Positions 46,347-58,397 of a stretch of DNA of 64,000 nt are shown piece after piece. The position numbers were made by a program, and so were the translations under genes. Origin of the DNA: Diphasiastrum complanatum (Eukaryota; Streptophyta; Lycopodiopsida; Lycopodiales; Lycopodiaceae); contig CM055107.1 in assembly GCA_029204225.1 (NCBI GenBank), forward strand, positions 9,855,472 through 9,919,471, given 5' to 3'. The notes under the pieces are model-generated. The model had not been told where the DNA came from. It was given only the letters and a program-made list of their open reading frames with translations, and did not search any database. Positions within the stretch are counted from its first letter, which is position 1. Every line of letters starts with the position of its first letter.

Positions 46347-47506
46347 GATTCTAATGTTTCTTCAACTTTTAGGTTCTGTCCTAAAGCACTTAGCACTCAC
46401 TTTTCTCTCAACAAATGATAGATAAAGAGATCTATGAAGATTTAGGACCCTAAAACACTTCTATCTTGAACCTAGATGGTTTCCAAGCATAGAAAGGAAG
46501 ATTGAAACACATGCAACACTTTGCACACACTAAGAATGGATTACAAAATCAAACCAACCTGAACACACTCTTGCTTAAGCTCTCAAACTTTCCAGCAAGT
46601 GACCAAATCAAGTTATGGTGTGAAGAGTTACTTGCATTCTTAGAAAATACCCAAAACTAGGATGCCAAGATTACCTAGTAATGAACAAACTTGATCAACA
46701 TATGATCAACACACTAAGATATTGATTCAACCTGTAAAACCACATGTAAACCACACTTCTAAAAGTTTATAAACTCCAGCAAGTGATAAATACAAGATTT
46801 AGAGGTGAATGAATGAGCACACTTAGTGAATCACAAGACTAGCTTCACTATCTTGTCAAATCTTGGTGTTTAGATGTAGATCTAAGATCACTTCACATGA
46901 GAATGTTCCTCAACCTGTTAAGAACCTGAAAACACACTTGCATAATGGTTAACACCTTCCAGCAAATGCTCCAATCAAATTACATAAGGAGAGTTACTTA
47001 CATGCTCAACAAAGTACACCAAAATTTATGCCAAAATTGATGACAATCTTTACAATATGCTCTTCACAATGGAGCTTACAATATGTTCACCCAAAAAAGG
47101 GGATCTTTCATCCAAATGGGAGCTTTGCTCAGCCTTTAGGAGAATTACAACTCACTCAAAAGAGCATTTGTCATCCACTTAAGGAGAAGTTTCATCCACT
47201 TAAGGAGAGTGTTCATCCAAGAATGGAGATTGTCAACAATAGGATTGAAAAGAACATTGTTAGTATTGAATATGCACAAGCCTCACAATCACAAATGATT
47301 AGGTGTTATGATCTGATCCAAAATAGTTTCTTTTCAGCCTCTGATCTTCAATAGACCTGAAATATGCTTTTGATCCACAAGTTCAACTCACAAAACAAAG
47401 GTTAGTAAGATTTGATCAACAAAGCAATGCAAAATCATGCTAGAACTTGATCAAACATCCAAATATCACCAAAAATGGAATACTTACTGTAAATAGAAGC
47501 CAACCA

Positions 47507-47518
47507 GCTCTGATACCA
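47507..47518 (-). other. Copia B' primer binding site
   Basis: Reverse strand TGGTATCAGAGC next to the 5' LTR. Confidence 0.9.
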
Positions 47519-48173
47519 TGTGAAAAATACAGATCCTAAGTGGATCTAAACTCCAAGATCATTGGCTTGAATGCTTGCACTCCAAACTACATAAGCTAGG
47601 AATTGGCAACACATTCTATGCTACCTAGAATGCAAAGAACTTGATCAAAAAGCATTTATCACAAATGGAAACTTCCATAAACATCAAGTGCGGCCCAAAA
47701 TAGCATTATACAGTCCATAATACATCAGCCTATCACTTTTGGAAAGCACCTAAGATCATACACAATAGCTTGAAGACAATACACACAACAATGCTCTCAA
47801 TGGAGGAAGAAACAATGACAATGATCTATTGATCTCAATGAAGCATACAAAAGGTTTCTCCAACCTGTTCTCCACGACTTCCCTACTATTTATGGATGAG
47901 GAACATGACTCTCTCTCCTCTCTCTAGAAGGTACTTGACCCTAGATATTCCCTATATAGGAAAAATAGCTAAAAATGGCTTATATGACCAAAATACATCA
48001 AAATGGTCTCATTTTGAAGGGTATGAAGTTTGACACTTCATCATACTGAAAAAATATAGTAAATAAAAACATTGTGGCCTGGTTCACACGTGTGAAACTC
48101 CAGAACCAAAACTATTTACAATTTTAGCCAATTTAGGCCTCAAACTAGCTAGGAAATGTTGACAATTTTCACA
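47519..48173 (-). repeat. Copia B' 5' LTR
   Basis: 655 bp, three differences from the B LTRs by my count. It has TTCACACGTGTGAA (48083-48096), a perfect 14-bp palindrome, where B has TTGCACGTGTGAA. Confidence 0.95.
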
Positions 48174-48574
48174 TGTGCGTGTGTGTGTGTGTTTTGCATT
48201 TTGCATTAATTTAGTATTTAGGGTGATAGATGAATAAATAGTGTTTGATAGGAAAATTATGTTAGATTTGTAATTGTCAAGAATTAGATATGCGACATCA
48301 AGCATTCACCATAAATAATCACCACAAGAAGGCAGAAGAAGAACACGCACTATCACTCTATCACACTAACTTCATACTGAATATAAAATGTACATGTGAA
48401 CCCTGAACCCTGATAGAGAGAGAAAACCTACGAATAGATTAATAGACTAGCCTACGGCTAATTACAGCTGGTAACAGCTGTCAACATTAATGTACATCGT
48501 AAACAGTAACAATGAAATTTATCATTACATTCTTCTATTCCTAATAGAGTACGAAACCTCTCAAATTTATATCT
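48174..48574. repeat. About 400 bp direct repeat of 40599-40999
   Basis: From the GT-rich tail (TGTGCGTGTGTG) through GATGAATAAATAGTGTTTGATAGG, the copia C LTR and 45 bp of internal sequence ending TTTATATCT, this repeats the block left of T4. It flanks the T4-B' block like a very long target duplication. Confidence 0.9.
48275..48529 (-). repeat. Copia C 3' LTR
   Basis: 255 bp, TG ... CA, next to copia C coding sequence. On the minus strand it is preceded by GGAATAGAAGAA, a likely purine tract. Confidence 0.85.
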
Positions 48575-51216
48575 ACCTAATGACTTAGTAGAAATATTTG
48601 CCATTTGATCTTCAGATTTACAAAAAACAAGATCAATGGCTCCATCAAGAATTTTCTCTCGAATAAAATGATAGTGTGTTTCGATGTGCTTGGTTCAAGC
48701 GTGTAAAATTGGATTTTTGTGAAGGTGAATGCAACTTTGATTGTCGCAAGATATAGTAGTAGCATTCACCTGTGGATAACCTAAATCCATAAGCAATCTT
48801 TGTAACCATATCGCTTCTAGTGTAGCATTGCTGAGTGCTCGATATTCAGCTTCCGTTGATGATAAAGCTATTGTAGGTTGCCTTTTGCTACTCCATGAAA
48901 TTGCAGTTGTACCATAACTAAATGTATGACCACTAGTAGATCTTCTGTCATCAATATTTCCTGCCCAATCGGCATCTGTATAACCTACCAACATTGGCAC
49001 TTCAGGCTGATCATACTTCAAACCAAAATTCAATGTCTCTCGAATGTATCTGAAAATACGTTTAGTAGACTTCCAGTGTGCTTGACTAGGATCTTGCATA
49101 AATTGACTAACAACACCAACAGCATAAGAAATATCAGGTCGTGTGTGTGTCAAATAAATCAAACTACCCACCAGCTTTCTATATAAATAAGCATCCACTT
49201 TCTCAGATTCATCATATGCAGTAAGCTTCATGTTGACATCCATAGGTGTACTCAAGGGCTTAGAATCCTACATATTGAACTTATAAAGCAAATCTTGTGC
49301 ATATTTGTTTTGTGTAAGAAAGACCATGTCTTCTTTTTGCCAAACTTCAATGGCAAGACAGTAGTGCATCAATCCTAGATCACTCATGTCATAAGCATTG
49401 GAAAGATTTGATTTGATTTCATTAATTAACCTCTCATTACTTCTTGTAATAATCAAATCATTCATGTACAACACAATGAGCACTATATCTGAATCTTGCC
49501 TTAGAATGTAAAGATTAGGATCAGCATCACTCTTTACCATTTCCCTTCGCTTGAAGTGTTCATCAATGCAAGAGTACCATGCTTGTGGTGCTTGCTCCAA
49601 TCCATATATGGCTTTGTTGAGTTTACAAACCAAATGATCTCTTCTTGGCTCAACAAACCCTTGAGGTTTCTCTAAATATACCTCTTTATCCAATACTCCA
49701 TTAAGAAAAGCAAATTTGACGTCCATTTGTTGGATTTTCCAACCATAGAAAGCAGAAATTGCAATGATAGAACGAATAGTTACCATTTTGGCTACAGGTG
49801 CGAAGGTCTCCTCAAAGTCTATACCTTCCTGCTGCTCAAAACCTCTTGCAACTAATCGTGCCTTGTACTTGTTAAGTTGCCCATCCGCTCCATATTTCGT
49901 CTTGTAGATCCACTTACATGTGATAGGCATCTTACCATCAGGTAGCTCAACCAAGTCCCACGTTTTGTTCTTCGATATAGCCTCCATTTCTGTTTCCATA
50001 GTTGCCCTAGAAATTACAAGCTTCTGTGCATTTGTGTCATACATCCTATATGCCTTGGCCTTCTCATCATATCCAAGGAAAATACACTTCATAGCTTTTG
50101 CATCCAATTTCCTTCGTTTCTCATCAGGAATATGAGCATAAGCATCACAACCAAATACTCTCAAATGAGAAATATTAGGTTTTTTCCAGTAACAGCTTCA
50201 TGAGGTGTCTTACCTTCCACGGATTTTGTAGGACACCAATTCAGGATGTGCGTAGCTGTGCTACAAGCTTCTGCCCAAAAGGTGTTTGGCAGACCCTTGC
50301 TTTTGAGCATTGCCCTGGCCATCTCAACAATAGATTTGTTCTTTCGTTCTGCAACTCCATTTTGTTCTGGTGAATAAGGTGTTGTAGTCTGCCTCTTGAT
50401 CCCTTGATCTTTGCAGAAATCAATAAATTTTGTCGAAAAATACTCACCACCTCCATCAGATCTCAAAGTTTTGATGCAACATCTTGTTTGCTTTTCAACT
50501 AATGCCTTGAATTCCTTGAACTTAGCAAAAGCATCTAATTTCTTGCTTACAAAATAAATCCAAATGCATCTGCTATAATCATCAATGAAGGTGATAAAGT
50601 AATAGTAGCCACTAAGATATCTAGTCTGCATAGGTCCACATAAACCATTGTGGACAAGATCTAGGATGCCACTAGCTCTCCTTGTTCCACTTTTGGGAAA
50701 CCTCTCTCTGTGTTGTTTTTCCAAAATACAACCTTCACAAATTTTTCCTTCAAAAGAAATATTAGACAATCCTATAACTAGATTACCTATTTTGAGAATC
50801 TGTAAACTTTGAGCACTAATATGACCGAATCGTTGATGCCAAAGATCACTTTGACTATCAATTGTGCTTACCATAGCTTGAGCAAAACATCTCGCATTCG
50901 ATTTGTAGAGTCGATTCCCGTTGACTCTAGCTCTTGTAGCAATCACTTTGTAGTGATTCTTGATGTCTTTGACAAGACATTTGTTGCTGTCAAACTCAAC
51001 CTTGAGTTGTTAATCAGCCATCGTCCCAACAGATAGTAGATTGTTAGCTAAGCCAGGTACATATTGCACATTGCTTATCCGCTTTATCTTCCCGATGGCT
51101 AACTTCACTGGTACCACTCCAACTCCTTTAACAAATAGCAATTTTCCAACTGCATAGTTGTCGGCTCTTTCCAATTTGCTTGACTCATTGAGGACACTCT
51201 CGCTTAGAGTTGCCAT
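48575..51216 (-). pseudogene. Copia C pol, decayed, gag missing
   Basis: Minus-strand frames from right to left. 51010-51216: protease tail (RISNVQYVPGLANNLLSVG). 50161-50946: HHCC finger LWHQRFGHIS ... CEGC, integrase with FIDDYSR, RSDGGGEY and NGVAERKNKSIVE. 49268-50164: RT start KARLVARGFEQQEGIDFEET and a damaged active site, LYMNDLIIT where YVDD is expected. 48695-49255: RT end and RNase H, GYTDADWAGN, SSTEAEYRAL. Frameshifts and stops separate the parts. Gag, zinc knuckle and the DSG protease motif are absent beyond 51216. It belongs to a copia group different from A/B/D/E/F, with a 255-bp LTR. Confidence 0.92.
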
Positions 51217-51331
51217 TACTGGATAGACAAGTTCGGATCACAAAAATGGCTTAGTCTCAACACACAACTTAGTCTCCAAATTTTATCACGCCACAGAACT
51301 GTATAATATTTTTTTTTTCGGTTATACACTT

Positions 51332-51575
51332 GATATCGGAATGGAGCACGGAAGTACGACTGCTCAGGATCCTCTTTAAATTGTGCGCGTGGATCCGATA
51401 TTGGAGCATGTGATATCGGACTGGAGCGCAGATGTACAACTGCTAAGAATTCTCTTTAGCTCGTGCGCTTGGATCCGGTATCGGTATGGACATGCGATAT
51501 CGGATTGGAGCACAGATATATGGCTGCTCAAGTTTCTCTTCAACTAGCGTGCTTGGATCCGATATTGGTACGAGT
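51332..51575. repeat. Minisatellite, three units of 80-84 bp
   Basis: Units start GATATCGG at 51332, 51412 and 51496 and share TGGAGCRCRGATRTAC ... TGCTYA ... CTCTTYAA ... GTGCGYTTGGATCCGRTATYGG. The units differ by about one quarter of positions. Confidence 0.85.
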
Positions 51576-51699
51576 AAAAAAGAGAGAATATTCTAGATTC
51601 CCCACTTCGGCGCGGCGGCTACGCCGCCTCCTCTTTGCAAAGATTTCGAAATGTGTGATCGTTCAAAAGATAGAGATCAGTAATGTGAAAAGTATGAAG

Positions 51700-52228
51700 C
51701 TTCCTAACTCTGAATGACAGTACTAGACACTATCTAGTGTGATTTGTGGTACTCCAAACAGACAAATGAGAGATTTCTTGGCAAACCTCTCACACAAATA
51801 GCACTTTCCACAATAACTAGGAAGTATTGTAAGAATCTCTCCCAATCAACAGATTTTTAATCTGTCTGATGCTGCCTTGGCCTTTTGGATGCCTCTGGGA
51901 CTGTGCTTTTCACAACAACTAGGAAGTATTGTAAAAATCTCCCCACTCAACAGATTTTCAACTTGTTTGATGCTGCCCTGGCCTTTCTGATGCCTCCGGA
52001 CTGTGTCTTGATGATTCTGAGTTCCAAACCTGTAAAATACACCAAGGAAGAATTTCTTCTAGCCGTTTTTATCTCTCCAAGCTTTCACCTCCCATGAAAG
52101 ACTTTCTCACTTCGTTGTGAAGCCTGTGACAAGCTGTAGCCAACTCCAGCTTGTGGTAGAAGTAATTTGATGCTTGTATGTGCAGGAAATTAGCAAGGTT
52201 TGAAGAGAAGATCAGAGAGAGTCTGACA
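51700..52228 (+). repeat. Ty3/gypsy 5' LTR, probable 3' part, with 102-bp tandem duplication
   Basis: The DNA before the primer site ends GAGTCTGACA at 52228. Inside it, CACAAYAACTAGGAAGTATTGTAA at 51809 recurs at 51911 with the following CAACAGATTTT and GATGCTGCC, making a two-unit tandem repeat of 102 bp. The left LTR end is not defined; it may include the minisatellite. No 3' LTR in the window. Confidence 0.5.
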
Positions 52229-52230
52229 TT

Positions 52231-52242
52231 TGGTATCAGAGC
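52231..52242 (+). other. Ty3/gypsy primer binding site
   Basis: TGGTATCAGAGC two bases after the LTR end, complementary to initiator Met tRNA. Confidence 0.8.
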
Positions 52243-53238
52243 CAAGGTTTGCAAGTTTTGGAAGCTTGGGATAGCAAAAAACAAAAATATCCTAGAGAGA
52301 GAAAGAGGAGTTTTTTGCTCATAACTTTTGATTGAGAGCTTAGATGGCTATGGGATCTATTGTAAATTGTATGAAGACTTCAAAGAACTCCTTTTGACCA
52401 TTTAAGACTATTTGGATCATCAATTTTAGGCTTGGTTGAGTGTTTGCATTATTTTGGGCAGATTGGTCTAGAAAAAGTGCGGCCTCCTACAACTTATTTG
52501 GTTGTTCTGAACTCGCACGTGTGAGTCCTAGGTGGCAAGCTGACATGGCAAGTGTCTTGTTCACTGGGTCTGCCTCTATATTGAGATTACAGCACCCAAT
52601 TTGGTGTCATGTAGCCAAAGATATGAGCATCTGAAGTTTTGCAATTTTGTGAGCAAAATTGGCAAAATTTCCAATTGTTCTGATTGCACGCATGACAGTT
52701 TCCTATTTTGAAGTACTGTGCTTGCATGGAATGTCTACATGTGGTTTCTCTATGTGATTCTGACATGCACGAATTGGTTAGATCTATTTTGAGTGGTCAT
52801 ACGCATGTACTCTGATAGGTAGATACAAAATTGGATTTTATAGTTGACAATTTCCATGACACTAAATTTTTACGTAAAATTTCGTAAAGTAAAAAATCAG
52901 TTTAATGTTGCATGTCTTGCATGCCTGATGGACATTAATGAAATAAAATTAAAAATCGAACAGTGAATCGAATTTTTGATTTCGATTGTTTAATAACTGA
53001 CTGTGATTTTTTATGAATTTTTAGAAAACGTAAAAATTTTAAAAAAAAATTAAAAGTGCGAAAACTCAAAATTTTTAGTTTTTTCCAGTTTCTTGTAATA
53101 TCTATGAAATTGACTAAAAATAGTGATTTGACCATACTGGAGTCAAATTCAGTCAGTTTTTTTTAGTCAACAATACTTCACTATGAATTAATCAGATATT
53201 AACTAAATTTAGTAATTTTCAGGATAGATATATCGAGA

Positions 53239-54118
53239 TGGCCAAAGAAACTTCAAATCAGGCTGCAAATCTAGGTGCACCATCTTATATGGTGATTTGT
53301 CAATAGTTGAGTACGACACTAAATGACATGAATAATCGTAATCAGATGAGAGATCAGCAAATGGAGGTCCTTTGAATCAAGTCAAATTGATGTCTTCACC
53401 CAATCTCGGTTTTTAACCAGAGGTTTATTCGGACGAGAAGAAGGAGAAGAAATCTGAGGTCGTCAAGGACTAGCTGTCCAAGTGGAGTAGTTACTTCAAT
53501 CTACATGGTGTTCCTGATGAGAAGAAAATTGAAAGTGTTGCGCTGTTCTTACGCGGCAAAGCGTCATCGTGGTGGCAAGATTTACCGGTGAAGCCAACTA
53601 CTTGGGATGCGTTTGCGGAAGTTTTCAAGAAAGCTTTCATAGTTGCTGATGACGTGGACTACTATCTAAAGTTCGTGAATTGCAAGATGGGTGCAAAGAG
53701 TTTAGACTCTTATATCCAGGAATTCATGGACCTATGGAATAGGGTTCCATCATTCGATGCGAAGTTGGCATTACGGTAGTTTGTCCTAGGTTTGCCAACC
53801 GACTATCAAAACGAATGCAGACGAAATGTTCTTCAATTCCTCGAGGATGCGTTTCGGATTGCGAAAGCATATGATTCCACAGTGGTGGCATCCAAGAAGC
53901 AATTTGCGCAAATTCCAACCACTTTGAAAACCAAGAAGGGTAAGAAGCGCGGTCCAGACCAAGCAAAATATTTTGACGAATTAGATCAAGCAGCATCGGA
54001 ACCCAGGAAGCCGAAGGGAAAGAGATTCAAAAAGTCTATGTCTCGAAAAAAGGCTAAAAGAGAGAACTTATGTTTTGTCTGTAAGAATCCTGGACATATA
54101 ATGAAATTGTGTCCATAA
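53239..54118 (+). pseudogene. Ty3/gypsy gag, decayed
   Basis: Starts near MAKETSNQAANLGAP (53239). Later ALFLRGKASSWWQDL (about 53548-53590), WDAFAEVFKKAFI, the SYIQEFMDLWNRVPSF motif typical of gypsy gag, and the zinc knuckle CFVCKNPGHIMKLC near 54070-54115. Stops near 53305, 53375, 53475 and 53779 and a frameshift interrupt it. Confidence 0.85.
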
Positions 54119-54139
54119 AGGAAGAAAGGGTCTGCTCAC

Positions 54140-54877
54140 ATGATAGAAATCCCAGGAGGAAATGGTAAGACTTTGGAAATTAACCAAATGGATTGTGAGT
54201 GTGAATGTTCTTTTAGTACTATTTCTTTCTTGCCTAATGAACTTTTCCGTTTAATTGGCACAATTAAAGATCAAGAAGTGAGTATTTTATTGGATAGTGG
54301 TTCAAGTCATAATTTTATTAATTCTTGTCTTGTGCAGAAACTCAGCTTGGAAACTGAAGCCAATAATCATAGATATAAAGTTTATCTAGCTTCAGGAGCA
54401 GAGTTGTAGACTTGGAACGTAAAAGTCCCGAAGCTCCCAGTTTTGGTGCAAGGACACACAGAATCAGTTAATTCTCATGTTTTAGACCTAGCTCGTACTG
54501 ATTTAATTTTAGGTTACAAATGGTTATTCAGTAAATCGCCTTCTCTGTTAATTGATTTTGAGAAGCATGTTCTCACTTTCAAGGAGGGTGATAAGTTAGT
54601 TACATTATTTGGCAGTAATTTTGTACGTCCGTTGGATCAGATTTCTACCGTTAATAAAATGGAAACATTGGATTATTCTGAGTATGAAGTTTTTTTAATT
54701 TATGCTATTCCCGTTGTGGATGTTCCTGAAATGAATCTGAATGGTTGTGAATTCTTAGCGATTCTTAACTCAGTAAATTTAGATCATGAACAAGCAGTGA
54801 AAGAACAGATCATAAATGAATTTAGGGATGTTTTTTCATCTGAATTACCTCATGGTTTACCACTGTCTAGTCAGTAG
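54140..54877 (+). pseudogene. Ty3/gypsy protease region
   Basis: Two frames separated by a stop at 54407. The first holds the aspartic protease motif SILLDSGSSHNFI near 54280-54320. The second continues with HVLDLARTDLILGYKWLF and ends near [15 protein letters not shown], the region just before the RT. Confidence 0.85.
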
Positions 54878-54987
54878 ACCACAAGATTGAGTTAATTCCA
54901 GGAAGTCAACCTGTCTCTAGACAACCTTACAGGTTCTCTCAGAAAGAGGAGACAGAGATTTCAAATCAAATAGAAAACTATCTGAGG

Positions 54988-55524
54988 ATGGGACATATAC
55001 AACCTAGTAAATCACCATGGGGCACTCCTGTTCTTCTTAAAGCGAAGAAAGATGGAGGTTTCAGGATGTGTGTGGACTACAAGGGGCTTAATAAAGTGAC
55101 TATAAAGAATAAATATCCATTACCCAGGATGGATGACCTTGTAGATCGCTTGGGTGGAGCACGGTATTTCACCAAGATAGATCTCAAGACATGGTACCAT
55201 CAAATAAGAATTAAGTCAAAAGATGTCCAAAAGACAAGATTTCGTTCTAGATTTGGTCATTATGAATTTCTAGTGTTGCCATTTGGATTAACGAATGCTC
55301 CAGCAACGCTCCAGCAAATGATGAACGATTTATTTCGTCCATATTTGGGGAAGTTTGTGGTAGTATTCTTAGACGATATTCTCGTTTACAGTAAATCCTT
55401 GGTGGAACACGTAGAACACTTAAAAATCGTCTTGATGAAACTCCGTCAGGAGTTACTCTATGCTAAAGAGTCCAAGTGTGAATTCTCTAAGCAAGAGTTG
55501 CTTTATCTCGGTCATAAAGATTGA
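54988..55524 (+). pseudogene. Ty3/gypsy reverse transcriptase
   Basis: 178 codons with [20 protein letters not shown], the [19 protein letters not shown] block, [13 protein letters not shown] and the active site [10 protein letters not shown]. It breaks by frameshift at LYLGHKD just before the connection domain. The frame begins within the polyprotein; the Met at 54988 is not a start. Confidence 0.92.
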
Positions 55525-56150
55525 CAAGGATAAAATCAAGATTGTGATTGAGTGGCCAATTCCGGAAACTGTGAGGTAGGTAAAGTCTTTTTTAGGTTTT
55601 ACACTTTTCTTCAAGAGATTTATTGAGGATTATGCTAAGTTAGCAACATCGCTCAATAATCTGACAAAAGGATTTGTTAATAAAAAGAAAAAGAGGAATC
55701 AACCTAGTCCGCCTATTAATTGGAATGAGGAATTGAATCAGTGTTTTGAGAAACTTAAAACAATGATTGTTTTAGCTCTCATGTTACAAATTGCAAATCC
55801 AAATTTACCTTACGTCGTGAGAATAGATGCAAGTAATGTTGCAATTGGAGCAGTTCTATTACAAATGAATAGGCCACTAGCGTTTGAAAGCAAAAAACTC
55901 ACTGGTCCTCAGTTGCGTTATACTATGCAGGAAAAGGAATTGTTTGTTGTAATCATGCACTTAAAACCTGGAGACACTACTTGTATGGTAGTAAGTTTGT
56001 AGTGTATACGGATCACCAGCCTCTTAAGTATTTTTGTAATCAACATGATCTTCGGGGGAGAAAAATTCGATGGGCTGAATTGATGCAAGAATTCGATCAT
56101 GAAATCCGTTACATAAGAGACAGCTCTAATTAAGTTGTAGATGCTCTTAG
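55525..56150 (+). pseudogene. Ty3/gypsy RNase H, cut by T3
   Basis: Connection and RNase H: VRIDASNVAIGAVLLQ, LTGPQLRYTMQEKELFVVI (55733-56002), then in another frame VYTDHQPLKYFCNQHDLRGR and RWAELMQEFDHEIRYI. At about 56150, just after VVDALS, the sequence changes to T3. Integrase and 3' LTR are missing. Confidence 0.9.
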
Positions 56151-56151
56151 T

Positions 56152-57266
56152 GTACTCACAGCAACATAATAAACAAATCAATAGAAAGTTAAAATTAATA
56201 AATAACAGAACTAGTGATTATGACTGAATCTAAAAGTTCAAGCAATATTAAACCAAATAAGCTATAACTTACTTGAAAGTACGGATTCATCTTTTTTTAT
56301 AACCTTCTTTGGATGATAGATCACATATATCCTTGGTTACCAATCTTTTCCTCTTTTTGTTTCCGACCTTTTTGTTGAGCACATCCATATCTTTAACAAG
56401 AGACAAATATGAGATACACATGGATTGAAATGCAGCTTTTATCTCATCATTACTAGTTGTAAAATGACACAAAGAAGATTTCAACGTTTGGATCTCCTTT
56501 TAGAACATCTCATTTTCTTCGAAACAAGTTTTCAACTTTGTAGATTTTTCTTTGCACTCCTTTGATATTTCCTTAATTTATCTTCCAAATAATGTATTCT
56601 TTGCATTGTGAATGTGCATTCCCATAGAGCATCAAATTCTCACAGTAACTCAAAAGGCCATTTTTGCCATGACACATATAGCTTATTAATTGACTCACCA
56701 AATGAAAATCCAGATGTTGCAATGAATATGAAAAAATAGGGTACAATGTTCCTGATGACCATAAATCTACATGCTTTAGCTTTTTCTCCCTGTATCAGAT
56801 CATATCAGAAGTTGACAATTTGGGTTGCTTTGAGTTTCTTGTCGAAGCATATTTTGATGACGAATCCACATGAAGATGATAAATCTTTGTCATCAGTACA
56901 GTAGTATAGTGACAAACAACACAATGACAATTACACAACTAGAGATGGCGCTAAACACTTGTTCGATCTTGGAGATAGAGATGGTGTAGGCTTTGTTTCT
57001 GAAATGTCACTCCTAATTCAGATTTTTGAGTGTTCCCAGCTATTGGGAGGGAATATTTCGACATTTTAGAGATTATACTTTAACTATGGTTAAGCACCAG
57101 AATTTTGATGTGACTAAAGTAAGGTACATTCATTTTCATGGAAAGTACTGGGGGCAGATGCGTAAAGAAGTTAGAAAATGATATTTTAATAACTTAATTG
57201 TTATTTTTCTCTCTCCTACATGGCATTTCTTATAGGGCCCTCTTTGGGCCCATATTTTCTGTAATG
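56152..57266. mobile_element. Element T, copy 3 (T3), right part only
   Basis: Related to T1 from about 25215 to 26247: CAGCAACATAATAAACAAATCAA, TAAGCTATAACTTACTTGAA, the GATAGATCACATATATC block, and the right end TATAGGGCCCTCTTTGGGCCCATATTTTCTGTAATG. It is clearly more diverged than T2. An insertion of about 85 bp near 56392-56475 is not in T1. The minus-strand gene is broken. Confidence 0.7.
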
Positions 57267-57269
57267 GTT

Positions 57270-57720
57270 TATTTCGATGTAAATCTTTGGCACAACTAAT
57301 GGATTGGCATGTCAAAAATTGATGTATAGATGATGTGATGCGAGTACCAAGTGACTCATCTGCATGGAAACATATTGAAGACCAATGGCCCGAGTTCAAA
57401 AATGAACCTTATAATTTAAGATTTGGCCTTGCTATGGATGGCATAAATCCTTTTAGCATTCAAGCGTCAACTTGGTCCACATGGCCAGTTGTGCTCATTA
57501 TTTATAATATACCTCCATGGTTGAGTATAAAAATGAGACACTTGTTATTAGTTCTATTGATTCCAAGAAAGTACAAGGCCAAGAACATGGATGTGTATCT
57601 TGCACCTTTGGTCGATGAATTGCATTTTTTGGAATGGTATTCACGCTTACGGCATTTCGAGACCTGTACAACAAAGGAACTTCATTGTCCGTGGAATTCT
57701 AGTGTGGACAATGCATGACT
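57270..57720 (+). pseudogene. CACTA tnp2 transposase fragment
   Basis: Reads LAQLMDWHV, then MRVPSDSSAWKHIEDQWPEF, NLRFGLAMDGINPFSIQAS, STWPVVLIIYNIPPWLSIKM and MDVYLAPLVDELHFLEW. This is the well-known core of the TNP2 (En/Spm, Transposase_21) family. One stop lies upstream (near 57322) and the frame leaves the family after VDELHFLEW. T3 ends directly upstream and a TC run follows, so only one exon remains. Confidence 0.85.
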
Positions 57721-57804
57721 ACTCGAGTTTAAGTGAATGTTCAGGTATCTATATAATTATATGAATCTGCTGTAGGATCTAGCGTTTGAGTACATTTTAC
57801 TAAG

Positions 57805-57945
<141 letters not shown>

Positions 57946-58202
57946 TGTTATAAATCAATGATAAACTTCATTGTTACTGTTTACGATGTACATTAATGTT
58001 GACAGTTGTTACCAGCTGTAATTAGCCGTAGGCTAGTCTATTAGTCTATTCGTAGGTTTTCTATCAGGGTTCAGGGTTTATATGTATATTTTATATTCAG
58101 TATGAAGTTAGTGTGATAGAGTGACAGTGCGTGTTCTTCTTTCATCTTCTTGTGGTGATTGTTTATGGTGAATGCTTGATGTTGCATATCTAATTCTTGA
58201 CA
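57946..58202 (+). repeat. Copia C-family 5' LTR (element H)
   Basis: 257 bp, related to the copia C LTR in the other orientation: GTTTACGATGTACATTAATG, TTAGCCGTAGGCTAGTC, CATATCTAATTCTTGACA. It is diverged from the copies at 40700 and 48275 and is followed by its own primer site, so it is a separate element. Confidence 0.85.
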
Positions 58203-58397
58203 TGGTATCAGAGCAGCAATAGTCCTGCATGTCTTGTCTCCTCCCAGCCTTTGTTGCATAGATTATGATGAGGAGTGCCTCTCTCTAGGCTCACTTATCC
58301 AAAATCCTCAAGCACCCCTTGATCATGATCCATCCTAAATCTCGACACATGGCCAATCCCGTGCACTGTCGACACTTGCCACTTGGCAGTACCCTGA
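58203..58397 (+). other. Primer site and leader of element H, cut by copia F
   Basis: TGGTATCAGAGC at 58203-58214, then about 180 bp of leader without a coding frame, up to the insertion of copia F. The five bases CCTGA at 58393-58397 would be the F target duplication; the other side is not in the window. Confidence 0.75.

Larger units (their letters stand above)
42562..48173 (-). mobile_element. Copia B', inverted copy of copia B, 3' deleted
   Basis: Minus strand. The 5' LTR (47519-48173), primer site, leader and coding region match copia B with only a few differences. 819 bp (equivalent to B 23737-24555) are deleted, joining the RNase H directly to the last 56 bp of the 3' LTR. The left flank is the same T sequence that flanks B, and the right flank differs. 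No target duplication of its own is present, so this is a segmental copy, not a new insertion. Confidence 0.93.

Noticed and set aside
42562-48173. B' as an independent retrotransposition
   Set aside because: No target duplication, and it shares the T flank and target bases of copia B.
53588-55524. Virus-like gene cluster from gag, protease and RT frames
   Set aside because: Motifs and order are those of a plant Ty3/gypsy retrotransposon with a tRNA primer site and no envelope or movement protein.
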